Shown: piece after piece, positions 15,815 through 24,195 of the stretch
How the letters are laid out: each line of letters begins with the position of its first letter
Numbering within the stretch: the first letter of the stretch is position 1
DNA from: RGIG3159 sp034927685
GTDB lineage: Bacteria > Bacillota > Clostridia > Oscillospirales > Oscillospiraceae
Assembly: GCA_034927685.1 (NCBI GenBank)
Contig: JAYFPO010000008.1
Span: 38,205 to 102,204 of the forward strand
Length of the DNA: 64,000 nt
Direction of reading: 5' to 3'
Position numbers and translations under genes: made by a program
The notes under the pieces: generated by a model
What the model was told of the DNA's origin: nothing
The model's input: only the letters and a program-made list of their open reading frames with translations
Databases searched by the model: none

Positions 15815-17092
15815 ATGGGTTGGGTATTGTTAATTGTCACGGCAGTGACCCTGTTTATGGGCGTGCCGATTGCCTTTTCCCTTGGACTCGGTTCCCTGGC
15901 GGCATTTCTCATGGGCAATACGCCCCTGGTCGTGATCCCGCAGAGAATGATGGTGAATCTGGATTCCTTTTCGCTGATGGCCATTCCCTTTTTCATTTTC
16001 TGCGGCGATGTGATGGCTGGCGGCGGCGTTTCAAAAAAGCTCGTGGCGTTTGTACGCGCGATGGTTGGCCATCAGCGCGGCGGCGTCGGGATTGTTACTA
16101 TTCTTTCCAGCACGATTTTTGCCGGAATTTCCGGCTCCGCCGCGGCGGATACCGCGGCGATCGGTTCTCTCATGATCCCCGCAATGAAGGACGAAGGTTA
16201 TGACGCCGGTACGGCTGCCTCAATTCAGGCCTGTGCCGGTGCGCTGGGTCCGATCATCCCTCCCAGCATCACCATGATTATCTACGGCTCGCTGACGGGC
16301 CTGTCCGTTGCGTCCCTGTTCCTGTCCGGCATTGGCCCCGGCCTCCTGATTGCGGCAGGTCTCTGCCTCGTCGTTTTTTTCTATGCTAAGAAGCACAATC
16401 TCCGCACCGGCACGCGGTGCAGCCGCAAAGAGCGCCTGCATGCGCTAAAATCCGCGATCTGGGCGCTGATTCTGCCGGTTTTCATTCTGGGCGGCATTAT
16501 GGGCGGCGTCTTCACCCCGACGGAAGCCGGTGTCATCGCGTCGTTCTACGCCATCATCATATCCATGTTTGTCTACAAGAAGATCACAATTAAGGACCTG
16601 CCGCGGATCATTCTGGAGTCCGCGATTTCCACGGCGGCGATTGTGCTGATCGTTATGACGGCTTCCGTCATGGCATGGCTGTTGGTGAAGATCCAGTTCC
16701 CGCAGACCGTGGCGACCGTGCTTGGTACCGTAAGCAGCAACCGCTATGTTGTGTTCCTGCTGGCCGTTGCGTTCGTCATGCTGATGGGCTGTGTCATTGA
16801 AACCGTTGCGCTCGCGATTATTGTTGTTCCGATTCTGTTTCCCATTGGCGCGGCGCTCGGATTCAGCGCGATTCAGTTCGGCTGTGTGATTGTGCTGGCT
16901 CTGGTGTTTGCCGGTCTGACGCCTCCTGTTGGTATTTTGCTCTTCGTCTCCACGAAAATTGCGCGATGCTCCTTCCAGGAGACCTGTGTCAAGCTGGTTC
17001 CCTATCTGGCGGTGGAAATCGGCGTCATGCTGCTGTGTATCTTCCTGGAGCCGCTCTGTACCTTCCTCCCAACACTGTTCCTCGGCGGGTGA
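15815..17092 (+). CDS. TRAP transporter large membrane subunit, DctM family
   Basis: The 425-residue protein has about eleven or twelve membrane helices and DctM landmarks: AIPFFIFCGDVM, the GxSGSAAADTAAIG block, and GPIIPPSITMIIYG. It forms the substrate and Na+ path of the TRAP system and works with the DctP and DctQ proteins encoded just upstream. The length is usual for the family, and the C-terminus (FLPTLFLGG) is typical. No TRAP regulator other than the GntR protein is visible. Confidence 0.95.
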   Translation: MGWVLLIVTAVTLFMGVPIAFSLGLGSLAAFLMGNTPLVVIPQRMMVNLDSFSLMAIPFFIFCGDVMAGGGVSKKLVAFVRAMVGHQRGGVGIVTILSSTIFAGISGSAAADTAAIGSLMIPAMKDEGYDAGTAASIQACAGALGPIIPPSITMIIYGSLTGLSVASLFLSGIGPGLLIAAGLCLVVFFYAKKHNLRTGTRCSRKERLHALKSAIWALILPVFILGGIMGGVFTPTEAGVIASFYAIIISMFVYKKITIKDLPRIILESAISTAAIVLIVMTASVMAWLLVKIQFPQTVATVLGTVSSNRYVVFLLAVAFVMLMGCVIETVALAIIVVPILFPIGAALGFSAIQFGCVIVLALVFAGLTPPVGILLFVSTKIARCSFQETCVKLVPYLAVEIGVMLLCIFLEPLCTFLPTLFLGG

Positions 17093-17113
17093 TTTGAAAA
17101 GGAGACAATCGAT

Positions 17114-18325
17114 ATGTCTGACGAGATTATCAAGAGATTAATGGATGAGGTCCGCACGCTGGAGGCCAGCGAGGAAAATCAGCGGCGGAAAGCAAAGTGG
17201 GCCTGCATTCAAAAGACCTCGCGCGACCAGTGGCGGGGCACACCGAAATTTGACGGGAGCGCAAAGCACGGGAACGCGCCGCTGCAGATGGACTGTAACA
17301 CCAACTTCTGGGGCGCCTATCTCGGCTATCGGGTGGGGGACTATTACCGCAATCCGGAAGTATTTCTGCAAAACTACCTGAAGATGCGGATTGCGCGGTT
17401 CAAGCTGTTCGAGGACGACGTGTTCGTGGATAAACTGGTCCCCATTTGGATGGGCTCGGCGTTCGAAGCCAGCTTGATGGGCATGAAGGTCGTCTACGAC
17501 GACAAGAACGACCCGTGGATCGATTTCAAATATTTTCTGCACGAGCAGTCCGACCTGGCTAAAATTCCCGCGCTGGATTTTTACCATACCGGTCAGATGG
17601 AAGATGCCGTAAAAATGTATGAATACTGCCGGCAGCAGCTTGATGACGATTTTGACGTTGCTTTCCCCGAATGGGAGAGAGGCCCCTTCGGCGTCGCGAC
17701 CTATACGAGAGGGTACGAGGCCGTTTTGGTGGACATGGTAGATGCCGACGAGGAAGAGGATAGCTTCCTGCGGGAATATATGCAGTTCTTTACGGACCGG
17801 CAGATCCAGTTTTTTGAGGCGAGAGAGAAATATCTCGGCCAAAAGACGGGGAAGATTAACCTCTATAACGACGAGGTTAATATGCCGACGGTCTCGCCCG
17901 GACTCTATGAGAACTATATCCGCCCCTACGAAATCCAGCTCAGCAAGCGCTTCGGCGGCCTGAACTACTGGCATAGCTGCGGAAATCTGGACCGGCTCTA
18001 TCCGCTGATCGCGGAGATACCCGGCATCGATATGATCCACAAGGGCCCCTGGACCTCCGCGGCCGCGGCGGGAAAGAGCTTTGGCGACAAGTGCGCGATT
18101 GAGGTTTGCTTAAATCCGCTGAAGGATGTCATAGACGCGGACGAAAAGCTGATGTACGATGTGGTGTTTGGGATCTGCAAGGATCTGAACGATGCCGACT
18201 CGCACGGGTACACCATTCGCGCGAACAACGTCGGTACGCTGGGAACCACGGATCAAACCATTGAGAAGTGCCGCGCGTTTCTCTCTTGTGCAAGAAAAGC
18301 CATCGGGGATGCGGCTGTGAAGTAA
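17114..18325 (+). CDS. Uroporphyrinogen decarboxylase (URO-D) superfamily protein with zinc-type HxCG motif
   Basis: The 403-residue soluble protein has a URO-D-like TIM barrel. The WHSCGNLDRL motif (His287, Cys289) matches the zinc-binding H-x-C of corrinoid-protein methyltransferases of the MtaA/MtbA type rather than haem-pathway HemE. No corrinoid protein gene is nearby, so a methyl-transfer role is open. It follows dctM by 21 bp and has its own AAAAGGAG ribosome site. Its place between transporter and sugar-isomerase genes points to a catabolic job in the cluster. A second, more distant URO-D family gene lies at 54232-55233. Confidence 0.8.
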   Translation: MSDEIIKRLMDEVRTLEASEENQRRKAKWACIQKTSRDQWRGTPKFDGSAKHGNAPLQMDCNTNFWGAYLGYRVGDYYRNPEVFLQNYLKMRIARFKLFEDDVFVDKLVPIWMGSAFEASLMGMKVVYDDKNDPWIDFKYFLHEQSDLAKIPALDFYHTGQMEDAVKMYEYCRQQLDDDFDVAFPEWERGPFGVATYTRGYEAVLVDMVDADEEEDSFLREYMQFFTDRQIQFFEAREKYLGQKTGKINLYNDEVNMPTVSPGLYENYIRPYEIQLSKRFGGLNYWHSCGNLDRLYPLIAEIPGIDMIHKGPWTSAAAAGKSFGDKCAIEVCLNPLKDVIDADEKLMYDVVFGICKDLNDADSHGYTIRANNVGTLGTTDQTIEKCRAFLSCARKAIGDAAVK

Positions 18326-18346
18326 ACAGAATTTTGTTCCTACGCG

Positions 18347-18410
18347 ATACAGCAAATTCTTCTGCCTGCGGGGGGATACCGGAACGCTGTGCAGTCGGAA
18401 TTTGCTGTAT
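18347..18410 (+). other. Intercistronic stem-loop inside the catabolic cluster
   Basis: Perfect 13-bp arms ATACAGCAAATTC (18347-18359) and GAATTTGCTGTAT (18398-18410) enclose 38 bases. There is no T-run after it. It may set mRNA stability or processing between the transporter part and the enzyme part of the operon. Confidence 0.5.
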
Positions 18411-18453
18411 TGGCGTCTGAACGGCAGAAATCAAATGCAAGGAGGACACATTG

Positions 18454-19350
18454 ATGAAGGAGTCCATTCATAAATTTTTGCAGGTTGGAACGATCACTTG
18501 GATGTCGTATCCCGGCGTGGCGCAGGCTGACGTGATCCGGAAGATTGCCGCCGATGATTATTTTGACGCGGTGGAGGTGTGCAAATGCCCGGACGACGAG
18601 AGCCGCGAGGCATGCCGGAATCTGCTTGGCCAGTCGCACCTGAAGGTCTGCTATGGCGCACAGCCACGCCTGCTCGGGCCGAAGCTGAACCCCAACGATC
18701 TGAACGAGGAAGGGCGCGGAAAAGCGGAGGCGACCCTGATTGAGGCGGTCGATGAGGCGGAATATCTGGGCGCGAAGGGCATCGCTTTTTTGTCCGGCAA
18801 GTGGCGGGAAGAAACAAAAGAGCAAGCCTACGGCCAGCTGCTGAAGACCACCCGGGCGGTATGTGATTACGCGGCGAAAAAGGGTATGAATGTGGAGCTT
18901 GAGGTGTTCGACTACGACATCGACAAAGCCTCGTTGATCGGGCCGGCTCCATTCGCGGCAAGATTTGCGGCGGATATGCGAACCACGCACAGCAACTTCG
19001 GCCTGTTGGTCGACCTCAGCCATTTCCCCATCACCTATGAGAATTCCAGATTTGTTGTACAGACGCTGCGCCCGTATATCACGCATCTGCATTTTGGCAA
19101 CGCCGTGGCAAAGGAAGGCTGTGCCGCGTATGGTGACCGGCATCCGCGCCTGGGCTTCCAAAACGGCGCCAACGACACGGGAGAGCTGCTGGATTACCTG
19201 CGTGTTTTAAAGCAGGAGGGATTTTTCCGCGCGGAGGAACCGCTGGTATTTTCCATGGAGGTTTCTCCGTTTGGCGATGAGGCGGCGGATATCATCCTGG
19301 CCAACACGAAGCGGGTGCTGAACCGCGCCTGGGCGCTGCTCGAGGACTGA
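18454..19350 (+). CDS. TIM-barrel sugar isomerase/epimerase-like protein (AP endonuclease family 2)
   Basis: The 298-residue protein has the xylose-isomerase-like barrel with expected metal ligands spread along it: Glu in VELEVFDYD, Asp/His in LLVDLSHFP, His in HLHFGN, and Glu in FSMEVSP near the end. Such proteins isomerise, epimerise or sometimes decarboxylate keto-sugars and keto-acids using Mn2+, Mg2+ or Zn2+. The ATG at 18454 follows AAGGAGG at eight bases. It begins the second half of the cluster with the hydroxyacid dehydrogenase and transketolase. Its substrate cannot be fixed from sequence alone. Confidence 0.85.
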   Translation: MKESIHKFLQVGTITWMSYPGVAQADVIRKIAADDYFDAVEVCKCPDDESREACRNLLGQSHLKVCYGAQPRLLGPKLNPNDLNEEGRGKAEATLIEAVDEAEYLGAKGIAFLSGKWREETKEQAYGQLLKTTRAVCDYAAKKGMNVELEVFDYDIDKASLIGPAPFAARFAADMRTTHSNFGLLVDLSHFPITYENSRFVVQTLRPYITHLHFGNAVAKEGCAAYGDRHPRLGFQNGANDTGELLDYLRVLKQEGFFRAEEPLVFSMEVSPFGDEAADIILANTKRVLNRAWALLED

Positions 19351-19365
19351 GAAAGGACAAAGAAC

Positions 19366-20331
19366 ATGAAAATAGTCATACTGGACGGATATACGGAAAA
19401 CCCCGGCGACCTGAGCTGGGCCGAACTGGAGAAGCTCGGCGAGCTGACGGTCTATGACCGCACGTCCCTGACGGATGAACTGGAGTCCATTGACCGCATT
19501 GGCGATGCGGAGATCGTGTTTACGAATAAGACGCCGATCACGAAGCGAATTATTGATGCCTGCCCGAATCTGAAGTTTATCAGTATGCTGGCGACCGGCT
19601 ACAACGTGGTGGATTATAGCTACGCCAGAGAAAAGGGTATCCCCGTCACGAACGTACCGTCCTACGGCACGGCCTCCGTCAGCCAGTTTTCCATCGCGCT
19701 GCTGTTGGAAATCTGTCACCACATTGGACACCATGCCGAGACCGTACAAGAGGGCCGGTGGCAGCGCAGCGCGGACTGGTGCTACTGGGATTACCCTCTG
19801 ATCGAGTTGGACGGGAAGACCATTGGGATCATTGGGTTTGGCAGAATCGGTCAGGCGGAAGGCAAGGTTGCCAAGGCGCTTGGGATGAAGGTGCTTGCCT
19901 ATGACGTCTATCCGAACGACAGCGGTCGTGAAATTGCGGAATATGTGGATCTTGACACGCTGTTTTCTGCTGCGGACGTGGTGACGCTTCACTGCAACCT
20001 GACGCCGGAAAACACCGGTCTGATCAATAGAGAAAACATTGCAAAGATGAAGGACGGAGCCATTCTGATCAACAACGCCCGCGGGCAGCTGATCGTGGAG
20101 CAGGATGTGGCGGACGCACTGAACAGCGGAAAACTGGCAGCCGCCGGTCTGGATGTGGTGTATACCGAGCCGATCTCGGCGGACAATCCGCTGCTGAAGG
20201 CCAAAAACTGCATCATTACCCCGCATATCTCCTGGGCACCGAAGGAAAGCCGCCAGCGCATTATGGACTGCGCGGTAGAGAACGTCAAGGCCTACCAATC
20301 CGGCAAGCCGGTCAATGTGGTCAACAAGTGA
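19366..20331 (+). CDS. D-2-hydroxyacid dehydrogenase (glycerate/hydroxypyruvate type)
   Basis: The 321-residue protein has the substrate-domain start, a Rossmann GFGRIG near residues 157-162, then the catalytic trio Arg (NNARGQ, about 238), Glu (VVYTEP, about 268) and His (PHISWA, about 286). The relation is closest by eye to the glycerate dehydrogenase/HprA branch, which interconverts D-glycerate and hydroxypyruvate with NAD(P)H. It overlaps no gene but is 15 bp after the TIM-barrel gene and 13 bp before the transketolase, so it is co-transcribed. Hydroxypyruvate is a ketol donor for transketolases, which makes this pairing sensible. Confidence 0.9.
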   Translation: MKIVILDGYTENPGDLSWAELEKLGELTVYDRTSLTDELESIDRIGDAEIVFTNKTPITKRIIDACPNLKFISMLATGYNVVDYSYAREKGIPVTNVPSYGTASVSQFSIALLLEICHHIGHHAETVQEGRWQRSADWCYWDYPLIELDGKTIGIIGFGRIGQAEGKVAKALGMKVLAYDVYPNDSGREIAEYVDLDTLFSAADVVTLHCNLTPENTGLINRENIAKMKDGAILINNARGQLIVEQDVADALNSGKLAAAGLDVVYTEPISADNPLLKAKNCIITPHISWAPKESRQRIMDCAVENVKAYQSGKPVNVVNK

Positions 20332-20344
20332 TTCGGAGGAACGC

Positions 20345-21181
20345 ATGAAACTGACGAAGGAAGAAATTGTCTCGTTGAACGAGCGCTGTCGGAAATTTCG
20401 GATTGATCTGATCAAAACACTGCATGAGAGACAGAGCGGCCACCCCGGCGGCTCACTCTCTGTCTGTGAAATTCTCACCACGCTGTATTTCTGCCAGATG
20501 CATGTGGATGCGTCCGACCCAAAACTGGCGGATCGGGACAGACTGGTGCTCTGTAAAGGCCATGCGGCCCCGATGCTCTATCGGGTGCTGGCGGAAAAAG
20601 GCTTTTTTCCTGTGGAGGAAATGGGCACGCTGCGCACGCTGAACACCAGATTGCAGGGCCATCCCTGCGCGATGGAGACACCGGGCGTTGACGCCACCAC
20701 GGGTCCCCTCGGCATTGGACTCCCGGCCGCACTTGGCATGGCGATCGGCCTGCGCATGGACAACTCGCCTGCGCGCGTCTATGCGGTGCTAGGCGATGGC
20801 GAACTCGACGAGGGAACAGTCTGGGAGGCATGTATGTCCGCTGTGAAGTTCCGGGCGGACAATCTGTGTGCGGTTCTGGATTGGAACGGCGTCCAGTTGG
20901 ACGGTACGACGGCGGAGATTATGCCCATGGGCGACGTCAAGGCGAAATTCGAGGCTTTCGGCTGGCATACCATCGAGTGCTGTGGTCACGACGTGGCGCA
21001 GCTGAACGATGCGTTTGACCAGGCAAAGACGGTCAAGGGGAAGCCGACGATCATTCTGGCCCACACGGTCAAGGGCAAGGGCGTCTCTTTCATGGAGGGC
21101 AAAAACGCGTGGCACGGCAAGGCCGTTGATGATGAGAGCTTTGCGCGCGCAATGCAGGAACTCGGAGGGAAGGAATCATGA
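20345..21181 (+). CDS. Transketolase, N-terminal (TPP pyrophosphate-binding) subunit
   Basis: The 278-residue protein carries the first half of transketolase: GHPGGSLS with the His used in catalysis, KGHAAPMLY, and the TPP/metal motif GDGELDEGTVWEA...N. Split transketolases form an active enzyme with the separate C-terminal half, here encoded by the next gene with a 4-base overlap (ATGA). The enzyme moves two-carbon ketol units between a ketose or hydroxypyruvate and an aldose. GGAGG lies five bases before the ATG. Its location in a catabolic cluster suggests a dedicated substrate rather than the pentose phosphate pathway. Confidence 0.93.
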   Translation: MKLTKEEIVSLNERCRKFRIDLIKTLHERQSGHPGGSLSVCEILTTLYFCQMHVDASDPKLADRDRLVLCKGHAAPMLYRVLAEKGFFPVEEMGTLRTLNTRLQGHPCAMETPGVDATTGPLGIGLPAALGMAIGLRMDNSPARVYAVLGDGELDEGTVWEACMSAVKFRADNLCAVLDWNGVQLDGTTAEIMPMGDVKAKFEAFGWHTIECCGHDVAQLNDAFDQAKTVKGKPTIILAHTVKGKGVSFMEGKNAWHGKAVDDESFARAMQELGGKES

Positions 21182-22116
21182 CAAAGGCAATTCGCGAAGT
21201 TTACGGAGAGGCGCTTGTCAAATACGGAAAAGACAATCGGAGTGTGGTCGTTTTAGACGCAGACGTCAGCGGCTCCACCAGATCCGCCATTTTCGGATAT
21301 GCTTGCCCAGATCGCTTCCTGAATGTTGGCATTGCCGAAGCAAACATGACGGCCATGGCCGCCGGACTCGCTTCGGTGGGCAAAATTCCGTTTGTCAATA
21401 CGTTCGCGGTCTTTCTGACCTCGATCGGTTTGGCGCCCGCCCGCGCGTTCGGCTCCTACTCGCAGATACCGATCAAGATGGTCGGCGCGTATGGCGGCGT
21501 CTCCGATGCGTTTGACGGCCCGAGCCACCATTCGCTGGAGGACATCGCCACGATGCGCGCGCTGCCGAATTTCCAGGTTTTCGTTCCGTGCGACGCTGTG
21601 GAGACCGACTGGTTGGTACGGTATGCGATCGATACGCCAAAGCCGATGTACCTGCGGATGTCGCGGGATGCGTTCCCGGACGTCTACCGGGAAGGCGAGC
21701 AGTTTGCGTGCGGAAAAGGAAAAGTTGTGCGGGAAGGCGATGATGTTACCATCATTGCCTGCGGCCTGATGGTCGGCAACGCCCTGGCGGCGGCGGAGCT
21801 GCTGCAACAGGACGGAATTTCCGCGCGCGTCGTGGACATGTTCTGCATCAAGCCCATCGACCGGGAACTGATTGTGCGCTGCGCAAAAGAGACCGGCGCG
21901 ATTGTCAGCGCCGAAGAGCATACTGTTCTTGGCGGACTGGGAGGCGCGGTCGCGGAGGTGCTGTGCGCAGAGGACGCGGCGGTGCCAATGCAGTTTGTCG
22001 GCATGGCGGACTGCCACGCGGAGTGTGGCCCCTATGAAAAGCTCCAGGAGAAGTACGGGCTTGACGCGGACACAATCGCCGCGAAGGCAAAGGCCGCCGT
22101 TGCGGAAAAAGAATAA
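21178..22116 (+). CDS. Transketolase, C-terminal (pyrimidine-binding and C-domain) subunit
   Basis: The 312-residue protein is the partner half of the split transketolase. It has the pyrimidine-binding domain (RFLNVGIAEANMTAMAAGLA with the catalytic Glu) and the C-terminal transketolase domain (VVDMFCIKPIDRELI; EEHTVLGGLGGAVAEVL). The start overlaps the end of the preceding gene by 4 bases, a sign of translational coupling and equal production. It is the last gene of the cluster and is followed at once by a hairpin terminator. Confidence 0.93.
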   Translation: MTKAIREVYGEALVKYGKDNRSVVVLDADVSGSTRSAIFGYACPDRFLNVGIAEANMTAMAAGLASVGKIPFVNTFAVFLTSIGLAPARAFGSYSQIPIKMVGAYGGVSDAFDGPSHHSLEDIATMRALPNFQVFVPCDAVETDWLVRYAIDTPKPMYLRMSRDAFPDVYREGEQFACGKGKVVREGDDVTIIACGLMVGNALAAAELLQQDGISARVVDMFCIKPIDRELIVRCAKETGAIVSAEEHTVLGGLGGAVAEVLCAEDAAVPMQFVGMADCHAECGPYEKLQEKYGLDADTIAAKAKAAVAEKE

Positions 22117-22124
22117 TCGCTTTG

Positions 22125-22163
22125 AAAATGGGACCGTTGCCGAATTGGCGGCGGTCCCATTTT
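22125..22163 (+). terminator. Terminator closing the catabolic cluster
   Basis: Arms AAAATGGGACCG (22125-22136) and CGGTCCCATTTT (22152-22163) enclose an inner TTGCC/GGCGG pairing. A CTCTTTTT tract follows after six bases, so it is a plausible though not textbook terminator. Confidence 0.7.
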
Positions 22164-22292
22164 GCGCGCTCTTTTTGGCAAGGAAAGTCTGATTCCCACA
22201 GCCGGGGAAAGCCGGGATATCGCGGAAACGCCGCCGCGCAGTTCTCGGCTGCTGCCGTGCGTACGCCCGAAAATGTGCTTTGCTGCGTGAAA

Positions 22293-22348
22293 TTTAATTC
22301 GGATTTAACCTTTCTATGGCTTCAAATTTTAGATTATTAGGTTATGAT
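22293..22348 (+). promoter_or_regulatory. Promoter and possible Pho-box-like repeats before the Na/Pi cotransporter
   Basis: TTTAAT (22293-22298) and TTTAAC (22304-22309) repeat with an 11-bp period, as in Firmicute PhoP boxes. Downstream are TTCAAA (22321-22326) and TATGAT (22343-22348) with a 16-bp spacer. The phosphate-control idea is inference. Confidence 0.35.
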
Positions 22349-22378
22349 AAAAGAAATATGCCAAAGGAGGAAATCCCT

Positions 22379-24136
22379 GTGGATTTTTTTAATTTTCTGT
22401 CCTTAATTGGTGGATTGAGCCTGTTTCTGTTCGGCATGAGTGTGATGGGTTCCGCGCTCGAAAAACGGGCCGGCGGCAGCCTGAAGACACTGTTGGCCCG
22501 CCTGACGTCCGGGCGGATGGCCGGCTTTTTGACGGGTCTCGGAGTTACGGCGGTCATCCAGTCCTCTTCCGCCACCACCGTGATGGTGGTGGGCTTTGTC
22601 AATTCCGGGCTGATGACGCTGCGGCAGGCGATCAATGTGATCGTGGGCGCGAACGTCGGGACGACGGTGACGGCGTGGATTCTCAGTCTGACCGGAATTC
22701 AGAGCGGCAACGTATTTGTCCAGCTTTTGAAACCTTCCTCCTTCACGCCGGTGCTGGCGCTGGTGGGCATCGTACTCTATATGGGGGCCAGATCGGGCCG
22801 GAAGAAGGACACTGGGCTGATCCTCCTGGGCTTTGCGACGCTGATGTTTGGCATGGAGGCCATGGCCTCCGCCGTGTCCGGCCTGCGGGATGTGCCGGAG
22901 TTTCGGAATATGCTGCTCGTGTTTACCAATCCGCTTCTGGGCGTGCTGGCCGGCGCGCTGCTCACCGCGGTGATCCAGTCCTCCTCCGCTTCTGTCGGCA
23001 TTTTGCAGGCGTTGTCCTCTACTGGGCAGGTGACCTACGGGGCAGCGATTCCCATTATCATGGGCCAGAACATCGGCACCTGCGTGACGGCGCTCCTGTC
23101 CGCGGTGGGCGCAAATAAAAATGCAAAACGGGCCGCCTTGGTGCACCTGTGCTTCAATATTATCGGAACCGCGGTATGGCTGACGGTATTTGTCTCTGCA
23201 AACGCGCTGCTGCGCTTCAGCTTTGTGCAGGAGTCGGTCGGTCCGCTTGGGATTGCCGTGGTGCATACGACGTTTAATCTGCTCTGCACGGCGCTGATGC
23301 TGCCTGCCACCGGCTTGCTGGAAAAGCTGTCCTATCGTCTGATTCCGGATCGGAAGCGCGCGGAAGCACAGACCGAGCTGGACGAGCGGCTGATGGCGAC
23401 GCCCACGATCGCCGTGGAACGCTGCCGTGTGGTGACGGAGACCATGGCGGCCGACGCGGCCGGCGCCTGGAAAGACGCTGTTGCAATGCTGCAGCGGTAT
23501 GACGCGGCGACGGCGACAAAAATCCGGGCGCGGGAGGACGAGGTGGACCACTATGAAGACATTCTTGGTACGTATCTGGTGAAGCTGGGCGCACACGAGA
23601 TGAGCGACCAGGACAGTACGGAGGCGGTAAAGCTGCTGCATATGATTGGGGATCTGGAACGGATTTCCGATCACGCGGTCAACATACTGGAATCCGCGGA
23701 GGAGCTGCGGGAGAAGAAAATCCATTTTTCCAAAGAAGCGGAGCGCGAACTTGGCGTGTTGTGCTCGGCCGTTTTGGAGTGCATGGATCTGGCTATGACC
23801 GCATTCCTAAAGAGTGATCTGAAGGTTGCCGTCCAGGTGGAGCCGCTGGAGCAGGTGGTGGATATGCTGAAGACACAGCTGCGGTCCCGCCACATTCTGC
23901 GGCTTCAGCGGGGCGAATGCTCAATTGAGATGGGCTTTGTCTGGTCGGATCTTCTGACGGATCTGGAGCGGACGGCGGACCACTGCTCCAACATTGCCGG
24001 CTGCGTGATTGAAATGTCCCATGACAGCTTGGACTTGCACGCCTACCTGGGCGGCGTCAAGGCCGGAAGCCAGGCCTTTCTGGAGCGCTATGACGCCTTC
24101 GCGCAAAAGTATGCGCTGCTGAAAGAACCCGATTGA
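22379..24136 (+). CDS. Na+/phosphate cotransporter family protein with PhoU-like C-terminal domain
   Basis: The 585-residue protein has two repeated NaPi-II modules, each with the substrate-site motif QSSS (VIQSSSATT and VIQSSSASVG), giving about eight to ten membrane segments, then a helical PhoU-like cytoplasmic domain from about residue 340. Proteins of the YjbB/NptA type move phosphate with Na+; PhoU-like tails regulate this. The GTG start is chosen because AAAGGAGG lies eight bases upstream; the longer frame reads through that site. It is flanked on both sides by terminators and is a single-gene unit. Confidence 0.9.
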   Translation: MDFFNFLSLIGGLSLFLFGMSVMGSALEKRAGGSLKTLLARLTSGRMAGFLTGLGVTAVIQSSSATTVMVVGFVNSGLMTLRQAINVIVGANVGTTVTAWILSLTGIQSGNVFVQLLKPSSFTPVLALVGIVLYMGARSGRKKDTGLILLGFATLMFGMEAMASAVSGLRDVPEFRNMLLVFTNPLLGVLAGALLTAVIQSSSASVGILQALSSTGQVTYGAAIPIIMGQNIGTCVTALLSAVGANKNAKRAALVHLCFNIIGTAVWLTVFVSANALLRFSFVQESVGPLGIAVVHTTFNLLCTALMLPATGLLEKLSYRLIPDRKRAEAQTELDERLMATPTIAVERCRVVTETMAADAAGAWKDAVAMLQRYDAATATKIRAREDEVDHYEDILGTYLVKLGAHEMSDQDSTEAVKLLHMIGDLERISDHAVNILESAEELREKKIHFSKEAERELGVLCSAVLECMDLAMTAFLKSDLKVAVQVEPLEQVVDMLKTQLRSRHILRLQRGECSIEMGFVWSDLLTDLERTADHCSNIAGCVIEMSHDSLDLHAYLGGVKAGSQAFLERYDAFAQKYALLKEPD

Positions 24137-24155
24137 CGGTGCCGGTTTTCGGCAA

Positions 24156-24190
24156 AAAACGGACCCGCTGCATTGCAGCGGGTCCGTTTT
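24156..24190. terminator. Bidirectional terminator between the Na/Pi gene and the BMP-type ABC operon
   Basis: Perfect 16-bp stem: the left arm starts AAAACGGACC (24156) and the right arm ends GGTCCGTTTT (24190), with loop ATT. A T-run or A-run borders each side, so it serves both converging units. Confidence 0.92.
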
Positions 24191-24195
24191 AATTG

